Positions 18,024 to 27,696 of a DNA stretch of 64,000 nt are shown here, piece after piece. Below the pieces are notes generated by a model that was given only the letters and a program-made list of their open reading frames with translations, was not told where the DNA came from and searched no databases. Numbering within the stretch: the stretch's first letter is position 1; each line of letters begins with the position of its first letter. The translations under genes and the position numbers were made by a program. The stretch is from Rheinheimera aquimaris (GTDB lineage: Bacteria > Pseudomonadota > Gammaproteobacteria > Enterobacterales > Alteromonadaceae). The stretch spans positions 186,001 through 250,000 of the forward strand of contig NZ_JAJAVQ010000003.1 of assembly GCF_020531985.1 (NCBI RefSeq), read 5' to 3'.

Positions 18024-19334
18024 TTAGTTGGCTGCTTGCGGGTTCATTATCTCGTCAAAAGCTGCTTTTTGTTCAGTCACTTTCGCGCCGGCCAGAATAA
18101 CTTCGATAGCCTGCTCTTCTAAAGCAACGTTACGCATACTCTGCAATAATTCTTTGTTGCTGTTGTAGTACTGCACAACTTCTTGCGGATCTTCGTAGGC
18201 AGAAGCAACAGTTTCAATTAACGCCTGAACCTTTTTGTCATCAACTTTCAGTTCATTAGTTTTGATCACTTCACCCAGTAACAAGCCTACTTTAACGCGG
18301 TCTTTCGCCTGCTCTTCAAACAGCGACGCTGGTAATTCTGGCAGTTGCTTAGGATCTAAGTTATTGCCAAAACGCTGCAGAGCCTGTTTACGCAATACAT
18401 CTACTTCACCGGCGATCAGTGCTTTAGGCACGTCAACTTCGTTGTTTGCCAGTAAACCTTTGATAACCTGCTCTTTTACTTTTGCTTTAATATTCTGGTT
18501 CAGTTCACGCTCCATGTTCTTACGCACTTCAACTTTCAGCGCGTCAACTGTAGCAGTTTCCAGACCAAATAAAGCAGCGAACTCATCGTTCAGCTCTGGC
18601 AACACTTGCTGCTCAACTTTATTAACGGTAACCACAAAGCTTGCGGCCTTACCTTTTAAATTCTCGGCGTGGTACTCTTCCGGGAACGTTACATCAACAG
18701 TAACCTGCTCACCGGCTTTTTTACCAACGATACCATCTTCAAAACCCGGGATCATGCGGCCTTGGCCTAATTCTAAGCTGAAGTTGCTGGCTTTACCGCC
18801 TTCAAACTCTTCGCCATCAATTGAACCAACAAAATCGATAACTACGCGATCAGAAGCAGCTGCTTTGCCTTTTTTCTCTTCCCATTTCGCATGTTGCTTA
18901 CGCAGGGTATCCAGCATCTTGTCCAGATCAGCGTCAGCAATTTCTACTACTGGTTTATTTACTTCTATTTTGTCCAGGTTCTTAACTTCAACTTCCGGAT
19001 ACACTTCGAAAGTCGCTTTAAATTCCAGATCTTTACCCTGTGCCAATTGACCAGGAGCAAAAGTAGGAGAACCAGCCGGAGTCAGTTTGTTCTCGATAAT
19101 GGCATCATAGAAATGACGCTGCATTTGCTCACCTGCAACTTCCTGCAGTACTGCCATGCCGTAGCGTTTTTGGATCAGTGATACCGGGGCTTTACCCGGA
19201 CGGAAACCGTCGATACGCTGACGCTTGGCCAGATCACGTAAACGGCTTTTTACTTCTGCATCAATTTTGTCGGCCGGAACTGTGATTGTTAACTGGCGCT
19301 CTAAACCCTGAGTGGTTTCCACAGAAACTTGCAT
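18024..19334 (-). CDS. tig: Trigger factor, ribosome-bound chaperone and peptidyl-prolyl isomerase
   Basis: A 436-residue protein with the ribosome-binding N-domain ([25 protein letters not shown] … [17 protein letters not shown], including the GFRxGxxP ribosome-docking motif). A central FKBP-type domain ([49 protein letters not shown]) and a helical C-domain follow. It meets nascent chains at the ribosome exit. The gene heads the tig-clpP-clpX-lon run, a conserved arrangement. Confidence 0.98.
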   Translation of the reverse strand: MQVSVETTQGLERQLTITVPADKIDAEVKSRLRDLAKRQRIDGFRPGKAPVSLIQKRYGMAVLQEVAGEQMQRHFYDAIIENKLTPAGSPTFAPGQLAQGKDLEFKATFEVYPEVEVKNLDKIEVNKPVVEIADADLDKMLDTLRKQHAKWEEKKGKAAASDRVVIDFVGSIDGEEFEGGKASNFSLELGQGRMIPGFEDGIVGKKAGEQVTVDVTFPEEYHAENLKGKAASFVVTVNKVEQQVLPELNDEFAALFGLETATVDALKVEVRKNMERELNQNIKAKVKEQVIKGLLANNEVDVPKALIAGEVDVLRKQALQRFGNNLDPKQLPELPASLFEEQAKDRVKVGLLLGEVIKTNELKVDDKKVQALIETVASAYEDPQEVVQYYNSNKELLQSMRNVALEEQAIEVILAGAKVTEQKAAFDEIMNPQAAN

Positions 19335-19442
19335 CTTGTTACCTCAAATTCAAAATACAGGCGCATAACAAACGCCTTACTAATATGATCTGGTATCAAA
19401 AATGCAGCACTGAACCAGACCTGTAATAAAATAGGACGCGGC

Positions 19443-19471
19443 ATTATAGCGGGGTAAATGTCTGGCGTCGA
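19443..19471 (-). promoter_or_regulatory. Probable sigma-70 promoter of tig
   Basis: On the minus strand TCGACG (19471-19466), a 17-base spacer and a perfect TATAAT (19448-19443), about 110 bases before the tig ATG. Confidence 0.65.
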
Positions 19472-19511
19472 GCCCTTAACTGAAGCCCATTTATGCAGCT
19501 GTGTTTGGTAT

Positions 19512-19551
19512 AAAAAAACGCAACCTGATCAGCAAATTAATCAGGTTGCGT
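19512..19551 (-). terminator. Terminator after proA
   Basis: ACGCAACCTGAT and ATCAGGTTGCGT form a perfect 12-bp stem with a 10-base loop, followed on the minus strand by a run of seven T. Confidence 0.93.
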
Positions 19552-19585
19552 CAGTTTAATTTTATGTCAAAGACAGTAAATATTT

Positions 19586-20839
19586 TTAGCCACGGGTTTG
19601 GCCGTTACCCGTGACAACATATTTCTCAGTTGTCAGGGCTTCAAGCCCCATAGGCCCATATGCATGCAATTTGCTGGTTGAAATACCTATTTCTGCCCCC
19701 AGCCCCAACTCGCCGCCATCGGAGAATCTAGACGATGCATTATGCATGACAACAGCAGAGTCGACCTGCCGAATAAAGCGTTCGGCATTAGCTTGATCTG
19801 CAGTGCAGATGACTTCTGTATGCTGGCTGCCAAACTGGTCAATATGAGCCATAGCAGCATCTAAATCGTCAACCACCCTTATAGCAATTTCCGGTGCCAG
19901 ATACTCCTGACCAAAATCACTGTCAGCAATAGCCTGGGCATTGGCAAAATAGCCAATACTTTGCTTACAGGCATGCACTATCACGTCATGCTTGGCCAAT
20001 GCCGTCGCAACCATCGGCAAAAAGTCGGCGGCAATATATTTATTTACCAATAAACCTTCCAGCGCATTACATACGCCGGGGCGTTGCACCTTGCCATTAA
20101 GCAATAATTCTAATGCCATTTGCAGATCAGCTGATTGGTCAACATACAAATGACAGACGCCTTTAAAATGCTGGATCACGGGAATCCGGCTATGTTCGGT
20201 AACAAAGCGAATAAGGCCTTCTCCACCACGTGGTATAACAAGATCGATATAGTTGTCTTGCTTTAACAGTGACAACATTAAGTCCCGATCAGGATCCGGC
20301 ACTATGCTTATCACCTCGTCCGGCAACTCATGTTCACGCAACGCCTGTTGCATCGCTTTTGCTATCGCTAAACTGGTTTGAATAGCTTCACGTCCGCAGC
20401 GTAGAATAACGGCATTGCCTGATTTAAAACATAAAGCGCCGGCATCAGCAGTGACGTTTGGCCGGGCTTCGTAAATCATACAAATCACCCCCAGCGCAAT
20501 ACGGCGTTTCTCAATATTAATGCCATTCGGCCGCCGCTCGATCTGGCGGGTCGCCCCTACCGGGTCAGGCAAACTAATAATTTGTTCAATTGCCTGAGCC
20601 ATTGCGTTGATACGTTCAGTCGTTAATGTTAAACGGTCGAGCATAGCGGCACTTGTGCCGTTGGCACTGGCGGTTGCCACTTCATCGGCATTTGCCGCAA
20701 GAATCGTCTCGCTGGCTGAACGGATATGGTTCGCCATGCTCTGCAGAACAAAATCTTTCTGCTCTGTTGTTAAGTTCGCTACAGCTTTAGCTGCGTGCGA
20801 CGCTTTAGCAGCAATATCTACTGCAATATCGGTACTCAT
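19586..20839 (-). CDS. proA: Glutamate-5-semialdehyde dehydrogenase (gamma-glutamyl phosphate reductase)
   Basis: A 417-residue enzyme for the second step of proline synthesis, the NADPH-dependent reduction of gamma-glutamyl phosphate. The catalytic Cys lies in QRPGVCNALEGLLV and other conserved stretches are GVICMIYEARPNVTADAGALCFKSGNAVILRCG and FSDGGELGLGAEIGISTSKLHAYGPMGLEALTT. The ATG overlaps the proB stop by 4 bases, giving the classic proBA operon. It ends at a strong terminator. Confidence 0.98.
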   Translation of the reverse strand: MSTDIAVDIAAKASHAAKAVANLTTEQKDFVLQSMANHIRSASETILAANADEVATASANGTSAAMLDRLTLTTERINAMAQAIEQIISLPDPVGATRQIERRPNGINIEKRRIALGVICMIYEARPNVTADAGALCFKSGNAVILRCGREAIQTSLAIAKAMQQALREHELPDEVISIVPDPDRDLMLSLLKQDNYIDLVIPRGGEGLIRFVTEHSRIPVIQHFKGVCHLYVDQSADLQMALELLLNGKVQRPGVCNALEGLLVNKYIAADFLPMVATALAKHDVIVHACKQSIGYFANAQAIADSDFGQEYLAPEIAIRVVDDLDAAMAHIDQFGSQHTEVICTADQANAERFIRQVDSAVVMHNASSRFSDGGELGLGAEIGISTSKLHAYGPMGLEALTTEKYVVTGNGQTRG

Positions 20840-21957
20840 ATTCTCTCCAGTAACATCATTTCACTGCGATGAATAACGGCATCACTACCTGTCGGACAAT
20901 AGCCCAGACATGCAGCGATATCCCGGCTTTGCTGACCCTTTATAGAAAACAGTTCGCTGGCACTAAACCGGCTGACACCTTTTGCTATTTTGCGTTTACC
21001 GTCAGCACAGCGCACCAAAACGGCGTCGCCAGAATCGAACTCACCACTGATATTCACTATACCACTACACAACAGTGATGCTCCATGTCGGCAAAGTGCT
21101 TCTATACAACCTTCATCGACCCAGATCTCGCCTTTAGCACGAAGCGTATGGCGTACCCAATGTTTTTTAGCCGGCAGCGGTTTGGCATGGCCATGAAAAA
21201 TGGTGCCAGGATTATTGCCCGCTAAAATACACTGAAAACTGTATTCCTGATGACCATCAATAATAACAGTATCAATACCATGTGCTGCTGCTTTTTCTGC
21301 CGCTTCGATTTTGGTTCTCATACCACCGGTACCCACTTTGGAAGCGGCACCGCCGGCCAGGGCATAAATTTCAGGGCTGATCCGCTGTACGGCGGGGATC
21401 AAGGTGGCATTTGGGTCTTTGTTAGGATCAGCCGTGTACAAGCCCGCCACATCAGAGCAGATGATCAAGGCATCTGCATTGGCAACTGTTGCGACCATAG
21501 CAGCAAGGTTATCATTGTCGCCAACCTTTATTTCATCAGTGGCAATAGTGTCATTCTCGTTCACGATAGGCAGCACGTTATGGTCAAGCAGCCGGCGTAA
21601 CGTGTTCTGAATGTTAACGTGGCGCACTCTGTCACTTAGATCGCCGTGCGTTAGCAGGACCTGCGCACACGGAAAATCAAAGCAATTGCTCCAAAAATTC
21701 ATTAATTCGCTTTGTCCAACTGCTGCCATCGCTCTTTTAAGTGCGATAGGAACCCGTTGATGCTGAAAATTAAAATGATGACGGCCAGCTGCCACGCTGC
21801 CTGATGAAACCAGGATCACTTCAAGACCCTGTAGTCGGCACTGCCGGATAAATTCGGCGATGGGACGCAAATACTGTTCGCTACACCCCTGGTTGTCCGG
21901 CGCGATCAGGGCACTGCCGACTTTAAGCACGACCCGGCGCCAGGATGGGTTAATCAT
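20836..21957 (-). CDS. proB: Glutamate 5-kinase
   Basis: A 373-residue kinase with an amino-acid-kinase domain (VVLKVGSALIAP … ILVSSGSVAAGR … PIVNENDTIATDEIKVGDNDNLAAMVA … GTGGMRTKIEAAEKAAAHGI) and a C-terminal PUA domain (ALCRHGASLLCSGIVNISGEFDSGDAVLV). It makes gamma-glutamyl phosphate and is normally feedback-inhibited by proline. The ATG is preceded by a strong GGAGGAG ribosome site. A 14-bp hairpin ending in T5 sits 38 bases upstream. Confidence 0.98.
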   Translation of the reverse strand: MINPSWRRVVLKVGSALIAPDNQGCSEQYLRPIAEFIRQCRLQGLEVILVSSGSVAAGRHHFNFQHQRVPIALKRAMAAVGQSELMNFWSNCFDFPCAQVLLTHGDLSDRVRHVNIQNTLRRLLDHNVLPIVNENDTIATDEIKVGDNDNLAAMVATVANADALIICSDVAGLYTADPNKDPNATLIPAVQRISPEIYALAGGAASKVGTGGMRTKIEAAEKAAAHGIDTVIIDGHQEYSFQCILAGNNPGTIFHGHAKPLPAKKHWVRHTLRAKGEIWVDEGCIEALCRHGASLLCSGIVNISGEFDSGDAVLVRCADGKRKIAKGVSRFSASELFSIKGQQSRDIAACLGYCPTGSDAVIHRSEMMLLERI

Positions 21958-21994
21958 AACTCCTCCAATGGTTGTTCCGGCGGCTATAATAGCA

Positions 21995-22030
21995 AAAACT
22001 GTAACCCGGCACCACTCGGGTTACAGTTTT
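21995..22030 (-). terminator. Strong hairpin with T-tract just upstream of proB
   Basis: AAAACTGTAACCCG and CGGGTTACAGTTTT form a perfect 14-bp stem with an 8-base loop. On the minus strand T5 follows. It may end transcription from the GNAT gene (135 bases upstream) or act in a proB leader. Confidence 0.75.
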
Positions 22031-22164
22031 AAAGCTGACCCCAGGCAAAATTAAGCCGGTAACATACTGATAAATAATCACTATAACGAATACAAATAAC
22101 CACCATACACCTCAGAATTGGTGGTGCAAATGCCAAATTATGTAATTAAATTACAGTTTATTAG

Positions 22165-22665
22165 TCAGGAGTAAAGTTGAATATATTCTTCAGACGGTTG
22201 CATTTTCACCATTTTTTCAAACCGCAGCCCTAAACGGCTCAGCAATTTGATAGACGAGGTGTTTCCTGCACTTGTCAGGCCAACGATGCGTTTTAATTTA
22301 AGCGAACCGTACCCATAATGCATGACAGCGGATGCAGCTTCAAAGGCATAGCCCTGGCCACAGAATTGTGGCAGCAATGCAAAACCGATATCCGTTTCCT
22401 GCAAAAATTCACGAAACAACAAACCACAAAAACCTATTGGCTCAGCAGTACTACACTGTTCGACGATAAACAAGCCGTAGCCATGTTGCTGATAACTCTT
22501 TATCGGGCCGTCAGCCAGATAATGCAATGCATCCAGCTCAGAGCGCACACCCCGATCTGCGATATTTTCAATAAACGAGGGCTCGTTCAGCAGTTTACAG
22601 GTAAAGGCTGCATCAGCAGCGGTAAGATGACGTATACGCAGGCGCGATGTTTCAGCAATAATCAC
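22165..22665 (-). CDS. GNAT-family N-acetyltransferase (RimJ/RimL-like)
   Basis: About 166 residues with the GNAT pattern: ETSRLRIRHLTAADAAF at the start, PIGFCGLLF and DIGFALLPQFCGQGYAFEAASAVMHYGY (the acetyl-CoA loop QxCGQGY replacing Q/RxxGxG/A) and LTSAGNTSSIKLLSRLGLRFEK. It is closest in style to ribosomal-protein or small-molecule acetyltransferases of the Acetyltransf_3 group; the substrate is unknown. The GTG at 22665 has an AAGGAT ribosome site at good distance. ATGs at 22674 and 22701 lack one but cannot be excluded. It is an isolated gene between the tRNA cluster and proBA. Confidence 0.8.
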   Translation of the reverse strand: MIIAETSRLRIRHLTAADAAFTCKLLNEPSFIENIADRGVRSELDALHYLADGPIKSYQQHGYGLFIVEQCSTAEPIGFCGLLFREFLQETDIGFALLPQFCGQGYAFEAASAVMHYGYGSLKLKRIVGLTSAGNTSSIKLLSRLGLRFEKMVKMQPSEEYIQLYS

Positions 22666-22793
22666 AGATATCATCCTTAATATAACAGCTGTGTTCAGCA
22701 TACATTAAGGTTTAAAGAAAAGGGAACAACTTTGTTTTTCGCATACAGCAGCTGAGTGCTTCAAAGCAGAAGAGAGTATTTGTAGTAATGAGA

Positions 22794-22870
22794 TGGTCGG
22801 TGATGCAGGATTTGAACCTGCGACCCCTTGGACCCAAACCAAGTGCGCTACCAAGCTGCGCCAATCACCG
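22794..22870 (-). tRNA. tRNA-Pro (anticodon UGG), copy 2
   Basis: A 77-nt cloverleaf with encoded CCA. The acceptor CGGTGAT pairs with ATCACCG, the anticodon loop is TTTGGGT (anticodon TGG) and the T arm is GTTCAAATC. It is base-for-base identical to the copy at 23098-23174. It is the last gene of the four-tRNA cluster. Confidence 0.97.
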
Positions 22871-22887
22871 ACTAGATATAAATAAGA

Positions 22888-22964
22888 TGGGGTGGATGAT
22901 GGGGCTCGAACCCACGACAACCGGAATCACAATCCGGGGCTCTACCAACTGAGCTACAACCACC
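22888..22964 (-). tRNA. tRNA-His (anticodon GUG)
   Basis: A 77-nt cloverleaf with anticodon GTG in GGATTGTGATTCC, T arm GTTCGAGCC and encoded CCA. The extra 5' G that marks tRNA-His is encoded opposite a C discriminator. Confidence 0.97.
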
Positions 22965-22988
22965 ACTGAAACTGTCTTGCGCTTGTTA

Positions 22989-23065
<77 letters not shown>

Positions 23066-23097
23066 ACAATCGAAAGCCCTACCAAGCTGTAAACTAA

Positions 23098-23174
23098 TGG
23101 TCGGTGATGCAGGATTTGAACCTGCGACCCCTTGGACCCAAACCAAGTGCGCTACCAAGCTGCGCCAATCACCG
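23098..23174 (-). tRNA. tRNA-Pro (anticodon UGG), copy 1
   Basis: Identical in sequence to the copy at 22794-22870. It is the promoter-proximal gene of the cluster, so the transcript order is Pro-Arg-His-Pro. E. coli has argX-hisR-leuT-proM, so the Arg-His-Pro core is conserved while tRNA-Leu is missing and a second tRNA-Pro is added in front. Confidence 0.97.
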
Positions 23175-23203
23175 ACTTCGCTGCACTGCTGCAACGGGGC
23201 GGA

Positions 23204-23232
23204 ATATTACAGCCGGGGCGCTATAGCGTCAA
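23204..23232 (-). promoter_or_regulatory. Promoter of the tRNA cluster with GC-rich discriminator
   Basis: On the minus strand TTGACG (23232-23227), a 17-base spacer and TAATAT (23209-23204), followed by the GC-rich TCCGCCCCG, the discriminator type linked to stringent control of stable-RNA promoters. It is about 30 bases upstream of the first tRNA. Confidence 0.85.
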
Positions 23233-23363
23233 ACCTTTTTTTGCAGTTATCAACTGATTGCCTATTATTTGAACCTATTGCCTCAGAACTGGCGCAGGAT
23301 GGTGTTCAGACTATAGCTGTGCGAAAATAGCCGGCAGTAAAAATATGGCAGAGATGTAAGCAG

Positions 23364-24224
23364 ATGACCGCACAGATTATAGATGGCAAAGCTGTTGCTC
23401 AAGCAACAAAAGATAAAGTCGCCGCTCAGGTTCGCGCCCGTATTGCAGCAGGCAGACGCGCCCCCGGCCTGGCGGTGGTATTGGTAGGGTTAGACCCCGC
23501 TTCTCAGGTCTACGTAAGCAGTAAGCGTAAAGCCTGTGAGGAAGTCGGCTTTCATTCGGTTTCATACGATCTACCGTCCGATACCACTGAACAGCAGCTG
23601 ATTGAACTGATTGATAAACTAAACAATGACGATACTGTCGACGGTATTCTGGTGCAGCTGCCATTACCGGCTGGGTTGGACTCGTCTGCTATTTTAGAAC
23701 GCATCACGCCGCATAAAGATGTCGATGGTTTTCATCCTTACAATATTGGCCGCCTGGCTCAGCGTATGCCAGCACTGCGTTCCTGCACACCTAAAGGCAT
23801 AATGACGCTGCTGCAAAGCACGGGCGTTAACGTCAAGGGCATGGATGCTGTTGTAGTAGGTGCTTCTAACATTGTTGGCCGCCCCATGGCATTGGAGTTA
23901 CTGCTGGCAGGTTGCACCACTACGGTATGCCACAAGTTTACTAAAAACCTGGAAGCGCAGGTGCGCCGCGCAGATTTGCTGGTTGTTGCCGTCGGCCGGC
24001 CGGAGTTTATTCCCGGTGACTGGGTAAAACCAGGCGCACTGGTTATCGATGTCGGCATTAACCGGCTGGATAGCGGCAAGCTGGTCGGCGATGTCGAATA
24101 CGCGGCCGCCATAAAACATGCGCGCTATATTACACCGGTACCGGGCGGCGTAGGCCCGATGACAGTGGCCAGTTTAATAGAAAATACGCTGGAAGCTTGT
24201 GAGCTGTATCACGATAAATACTGA
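23364..24224 (+). CDS. folD: Bifunctional methylene-THF dehydrogenase / methenyl-THF cyclohydrolase
   Basis: A 286-residue enzyme of one-carbon metabolism. Diagnostic stretches are [14 protein letters not shown] (catalytic Lys region), [26 protein letters not shown], the Rossmann motif [18 protein letters not shown] and [24 protein letters not shown]. It interconverts 5,10-methylene- and 10-formyl-THF using NADP. It is a single gene ending at a bidirectional terminator shared with cysS; the tRNA cluster is divergent. Confidence 0.98.
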   Translation: MTAQIIDGKAVAQATKDKVAAQVRARIAAGRRAPGLAVVLVGLDPASQVYVSSKRKACEEVGFHSVSYDLPSDTTEQQLIELIDKLNNDDTVDGILVQLPLPAGLDSSAILERITPHKDVDGFHPYNIGRLAQRMPALRSCTPKGIMTLLQSTGVNVKGMDAVVVGASNIVGRPMALELLLAGCTTTVCHKFTKNLEAQVRRADLLVVAVGRPEFIPGDWVKPGALVIDVGINRLDSGKLVGDVEYAAAIKHARYITPVPGGVGPMTVASLIENTLEACELYHDKY

Positions 24225-24240
24225 TTTGGCTAAGTGCCAT

Positions 24241-24270
24241 AAAAAAAACCGCCAATAGGCGGTTTTTTTT
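24241..24270. terminator. Bidirectional terminator between folD and cysS
   Basis: A-run plus ACCGCC, loop AATA, GGCGGT plus T-run. Both converging genes end at it. Confidence 0.93.
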
Positions 24271-24285
24271 ATCACGGTTGTTTAC

Positions 24286-25665
24286 TCAGCCTTTGCGCCA
24301 GCTGGTTACACCATTTTTATCTTCTACGATAATACCTTTGGCCGTTAACGCATCGCGGGCGGCGTCTGCTGCTGCCCAGTCTTTGTTGGCACGGGCGGTG
24401 TTGCGCTTAGCGATCAGCGCTTCTATTTCAGCTACGTCGTCATCTGACGCACCGGATTGCAAGAACTGCTCAGCATCGCCCTGCAGCATCCCCAGCACAC
24501 CGGCGAGTAATTTCAGTATGCCTGCAAGTTCTGCTGCTTTGGCAGACTCAGTTTCTTTAAAGCGGTTTACTTCGCGGGCCAGTTCAAACAGTACCGGTAA
24601 GGCTTCCGGTGTGTTGAAGTCATCATCCATCGCCGCTTTAAAACGGGCAATATAATCGCTTTGCATGTCGATGTCAGTCGACGGTGTAACGTTACGCAGC
24701 GCGGTATAAAGCCGGCCTAAGGCGGCATGCGCCTGCTCCAGGTTTTCTGCCGAATAGTTCAGCTGACTACGGTAATGGCTTGAAAGCAGAAAGTAACGCA
24801 CCGCTTCAGCGTTGTACTGTGCCAGCACGTCTTTGACCGTAAAGAAGTTGCCTAAAGACTTAGACATTTTCTCTTTATCAACCTGCACCATACCGGTATG
24901 GATCCAGGTATTGACATATTTATGGCCATGCGCGCAGGTTGACTGCGCAATTTCGTTTTCATGATGCGGAAACTGTAAATCTGAACCGCCACCGTGAATA
25001 TCAAAATGCTCGCCTAAGTGTTTTGCGCTCATTGCTGAACATTCAATGTGCCAGCCAGGGCGGCCATTGCCCCATGGCGACTGCCAGAACGGCTCGCCCG
25101 GCTTAGTGCTTTTCCACAGCACGAAATCCAGCGGGTCATCTTTGTTGTCGGCCACTTCTACCCGGGCACCGGATTTAAGCATCTCCAGGTTTTGCTGGCT
25201 AAGCTCACCGTAGGCATCATATTTACTGACATCAAACAGTACATCGCCATCGGCAGCGACATAGGCATAACCTTTTGCTATCAGCGCTTCTATCAGCTGA
25301 ATGATCTCGGCCATATGTGTAGTAACCCGCGGCTCAATATCAGCAGGCATCAGGCCGAGGGCATCAAAATCGGCATGCATCGCTTTGGTAAAGCGTTCAG
25401 TCAGTGCATCGCAGCTTTCATTATTTTCTGCCGCTCTTTTGATAATTTTGTCATCAACGTCGGTAATGTTACGCACGTAGGTTACGTCGTACCCCGAAAA
25501 GCGCAAATAACGGTTAATGACATCAAAGGCAACATAAGTCCGGGCATGGCCAACGTGACAGTAGTCATAAATTGTAATACCGCAGACATAAAGCCCGGCT
25601 TTACCCGGCACTATTGGTGTGAACTGTTCTTTTTTTCTGCTTAAGGTATTAAATATCTGTAACAT
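24286..25665 (-). CDS. cysS: Cysteinyl-tRNA synthetase
   Basis: A 459-residue class I aminoacyl-tRNA synthetase. It has the HIGH-type motif YCHVGHART (32-40), the zinc-ligand Cys of [10 protein letters not shown] and [23 protein letters not shown], and KMSKS in [12 protein letters not shown]. It charges tRNA-Cys in the cytoplasm. The length is standard (E. coli 461). It is divergent from ppiB, a common neighbour pair in gammaproteobacteria. Confidence 0.98.
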   Translation of the reverse strand: MLQIFNTLSRKKEQFTPIVPGKAGLYVCGITIYDYCHVGHARTYVAFDVINRYLRFSGYDVTYVRNITDVDDKIIKRAAENNESCDALTERFTKAMHADFDALGLMPADIEPRVTTHMAEIIQLIEALIAKGYAYVAADGDVLFDVSKYDAYGELSQQNLEMLKSGARVEVADNKDDPLDFVLWKSTKPGEPFWQSPWGNGRPGWHIECSAMSAKHLGEHFDIHGGGSDLQFPHHENEIAQSTCAHGHKYVNTWIHTGMVQVDKEKMSKSLGNFFTVKDVLAQYNAEAVRYFLLSSHYRSQLNYSAENLEQAHAALGRLYTALRNVTPSTDIDMQSDYIARFKAAMDDDFNTPEALPVLFELAREVNRFKETESAKAAELAGILKLLAGVLGMLQGDAEQFLQSGASDDDVAEIEALIAKRNTARANKDWAAADAARDALTAKGIIVEDKNGVTSWRKG

Positions 25666-25830
25666 GGCGTCCCCGAAAATGGCCGCTGTGGCCGTCTATT
25701 CCTGATGTTGCGAAAGCGCGTTAGTGTATCACCGGTATTTTTACACCGCTATCCTTGCTTTATGATTTGGCGCTGCTGCGCTAGAATAGCGCCACTTTAA
25801 ATGAAGAGTTAAGAGTAAGGATTACAGATA

Positions 25831-26325
25831 ATGATTAGCTTACATACCAACTATGGCGTAATTAAACTTAACTTGTTTGCCGATAAAGCCCCGGTAACCG
25901 TTGAGAACTTCGTCAGCTATGTAAAAGATGGCTTTTTTGATAACACTATTTTTCACCGTGTTATCGATGGTTTTATGATCCAGGGCGGTGGTTTTACACC
26001 TGATATGGAACAAAAAGAGACCAAAACGCCAATTAAAAACGAAGCGAACAATAAAGTACCTAATAAAAAAGGTACTATTGCCATGGCCCGCACCAACGAC
26101 CCGCACTCAGCGACCTGCCAGTTTTTTATCAACGTAGCAGATAACGACTTTTTAAACTTCAGCTCTGAAACCGGCTCTGGCTGGGGTTACTGCGTATTTG
26201 GTGAAGTAACAGAAGGCATGGACGTAATTGATACTATTAAAAAAGTCGCCACTGGCCGCGCACAGGGCCATAGCGATGTGCCTGTTAAGCCAGTAATTAT
26301 TGAAAAAGCCGAGCTGCACGCTTAA
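25831..26325 (+). CDS. ppiB: Cytoplasmic cyclophilin-type peptidyl-prolyl isomerase B
   Basis: A 164-residue cyclophilin without a signal peptide. It has the active-site stretches [42 protein letters not shown] and [18 protein letters not shown]. It catalyses proline cis-trans isomerisation. It lies 12 bases before lpxH, and the ppiB-lpxH order next to divergent cysS is conserved in many gammaproteobacteria. Confidence 0.97.
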   Translation: MISLHTNYGVIKLNLFADKAPVTVENFVSYVKDGFFDNTIFHRVIDGFMIQGGGFTPDMEQKETKTPIKNEANNKVPNKKGTIAMARTNDPHSATCQFFINVADNDFLNFSSETGSGWGYCVFGEVTEGMDVIDTIKKVATGRAQGHSDVPVKPVIIEKAELHA

Positions 26326-26337
26326 GCCTGCCTGTTA

Positions 26338-27087
26338 ATGTCAAAACCGCATACGCTGTTTATTGCCGATCTGCACCTGGCTGCAGATCGGCCCGATATT
26401 ACTCAGGCTTTTTTACGCTTTCTCAGTGAAAAGGCCATATCTGCACAAGCGCTGTATATTCTCGGAGATTTATTCGAGGTCTGGATAGGCGATGATAACC
26501 CCGAGCCTTTACTGGCTGAAGTTGCTGATGCTTTAAAAGTGCTGAGTAACCAAGGCGTTGCGCTGTACTTTATTCATGGCAACCGTGATTTCTTCCTGCG
26601 TAAAGCATACGCTGACCGCTGCGGTATGACGTTGCTGCCCCCTTCTAAGGTTATCGATCTTTACGGCACGCCGACGCTGATTATGCACGGCGACAGCCTG
26701 TGTACGCTGGACATCGCGTACCAGAAATTCCGTAAATGGTGGGACCAACCCTGGTGGCAGTGGCTGATGCTGAAGATGCCGTTATGGTATCGCCAGCGCC
26801 TGGCCCGCAGAGCCAGAGCCCGCAGTGCTAAGCATAAACAGCAGTATAAGCAGCAAGCACAGCCCCAGATCATGGATGTTACGCCAGACGAAGTGCCCCG
26901 TGTAATGGCTGCTGCTGGCGTGCTTAAGCTGATCCACGGCCATACTCACAGGCCAGCGGTGCATCAGGTTAATGTCAATGGCGCTGCTGGCGAGCGTTAT
27001 GTGCTGGGTGACTGGTATACGCAAAGTAGCTACCTGACTGTCAGTGCAGAAAACTGGCAGCTACATTTTGCCAACCTGGCGGACTAA
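26338..27087 (+). CDS. lpxH: UDP-2,3-diacylglucosamine diphosphatase
   Basis: A 249-residue metallophosphoesterase of lipid A synthesis that makes lipid X from UDP-2,3-diacylglucosamine. The metal-binding motifs are IADLHL (near residue 10), GDLFEVWIGDD, HGNRDFF, MHGDSLC and HGHTHRP. It acts at the inner face of the inner membrane. The 3' end overlaps the end of the convergent pagL-like gene by 4 bases within a shared hairpin, so two lipid A genes meet here. Confidence 0.96.
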   Translation: MSKPHTLFIADLHLAADRPDITQAFLRFLSEKAISAQALYILGDLFEVWIGDDNPEPLLAEVADALKVLSNQGVALYFIHGNRDFFLRKAYADRCGMTLLPPSKVIDLYGTPTLIMHGDSLCTLDIAYQKFRKWWDQPWWQWLMLKMPLWYRQRLARRARARSAKHKQQYKQQAQPQIMDVTPDEVPRVMAAAGVLKLIHGHTHRPAVHQVNVNGAAGERYVLGDWYTQSSYLTVSAENWQLHFANLAD

Positions 27088-27097
27088 AACCGCCAGG
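27075..27097. terminator. Hairpin holding the stop codons of both lpxH and the pagL-like gene
   Basis: CCTGGCGG (27075-27082) and CCGCCAGG (27090-27097) pair perfectly around a 7-base loop ACTAAAA. The TAA of lpxH (27085-27087) and the TAG of the opposite gene (27084-27086) lie in the loop. There is no long T-run, so termination strength is uncertain. Confidence 0.65.
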
Positions 27098-27641
27098 AAT
27101 AGGCAATATTAAGAAAATCCATGCCAGGGTTACGGCTGGACAAACCGGCATTTGAATAGTGCATGTAACGCACGGCAAGCATTTTGCTGTTTTTCTGATC
27201 AAGGCCAAACAACAAGCCTAAGCGGTCTTCAAACTGAAAGTGAGAGCCTAGATCTTTACCGGCGAATTCGCGTTTGGTCAGCATGCTAACCCCTATACCG
27301 AACTCCCAAAACACCGGTTTGCCGTACCAATTGGCAAACTGCTTTTTTAATACCGGCGACACTGCCAGTGCCACGTTAGTCTGGTACTGCGACGGCTGGC
27401 CATACTGCCAAAAGTTGGTACTGGCTTCGATGTACATATTGGCATCACCGATGACCGGTAAAGTGGTGAAATGAAATTCTAACGGTCTGTAGCCAAGCCT
27501 TAAGCCATTTACACGGCCCTCGCCTTTTAAATACTCAATAGAAAGCTGTGAGATCTGCTCCATCCGGCTGTCAGCCATCACTTGAGGCATGCTAAACAAT
27601 CCGGATATGAACACTAAGGATATAAGCCATTTTTTCATCAT
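27084..27641 (-). CDS. pagL: PagL-like lipid A 3-O-deacylase, outer-membrane beta-barrel
   Basis: A 185-residue protein with a signal peptide (MMKKWLISLVFISGLFSMPQVMA) and a barrel-like body ending in the aromatic C-terminus YSWRF. The PagL signature HYSNAG is at 161-166, giving His161 and Ser163 of the known His-Ser-Glu triad. At the spacing of the triad Glu (12 after Ser) there is Asp175 (NPGMDFLN), a conservative change. PagL removes the 3-O-acyl chain from lipid A in the outer membrane. The neighbouring lpxH fits a lipid A theme. The gene symbol is by family; activity with Asp is unproven. Confidence 0.8.
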   Translation of the reverse strand: MMKKWLISLVFISGLFSMPQVMADSRMEQISQLSIEYLKGEGRVNGLRLGYRPLEFHFTTLPVIGDANMYIEASTNFWQYGQPSQYQTNVALAVSPVLKKQFANWYGKPVFWEFGIGVSMLTKREFAGKDLGSHFQFEDRLGLLFGLDQKNSKMLAVRYMHYSNAGLSSRNPGMDFLNIAYSWRF

Positions 27642-27696
27642 CGTTACCTATCACTTTACCCCTGCAAAGGGCATTACCACTGAATGACAAGTAATA

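Noticed and set aside
18235-19050. Open frame of 271 codons on the plus strand opposite tig
   Set aside because: Ser/Thr/Pro-rich product with no recognisable motif, entirely antisense to the trigger factor gene.
22705-22920. Short open frame over the tRNA-Pro and tRNA-His genes
   Set aside because: It reads through tRNA genes; tRNA-derived peptides such as GVAGSNPASP are a common false ORF.
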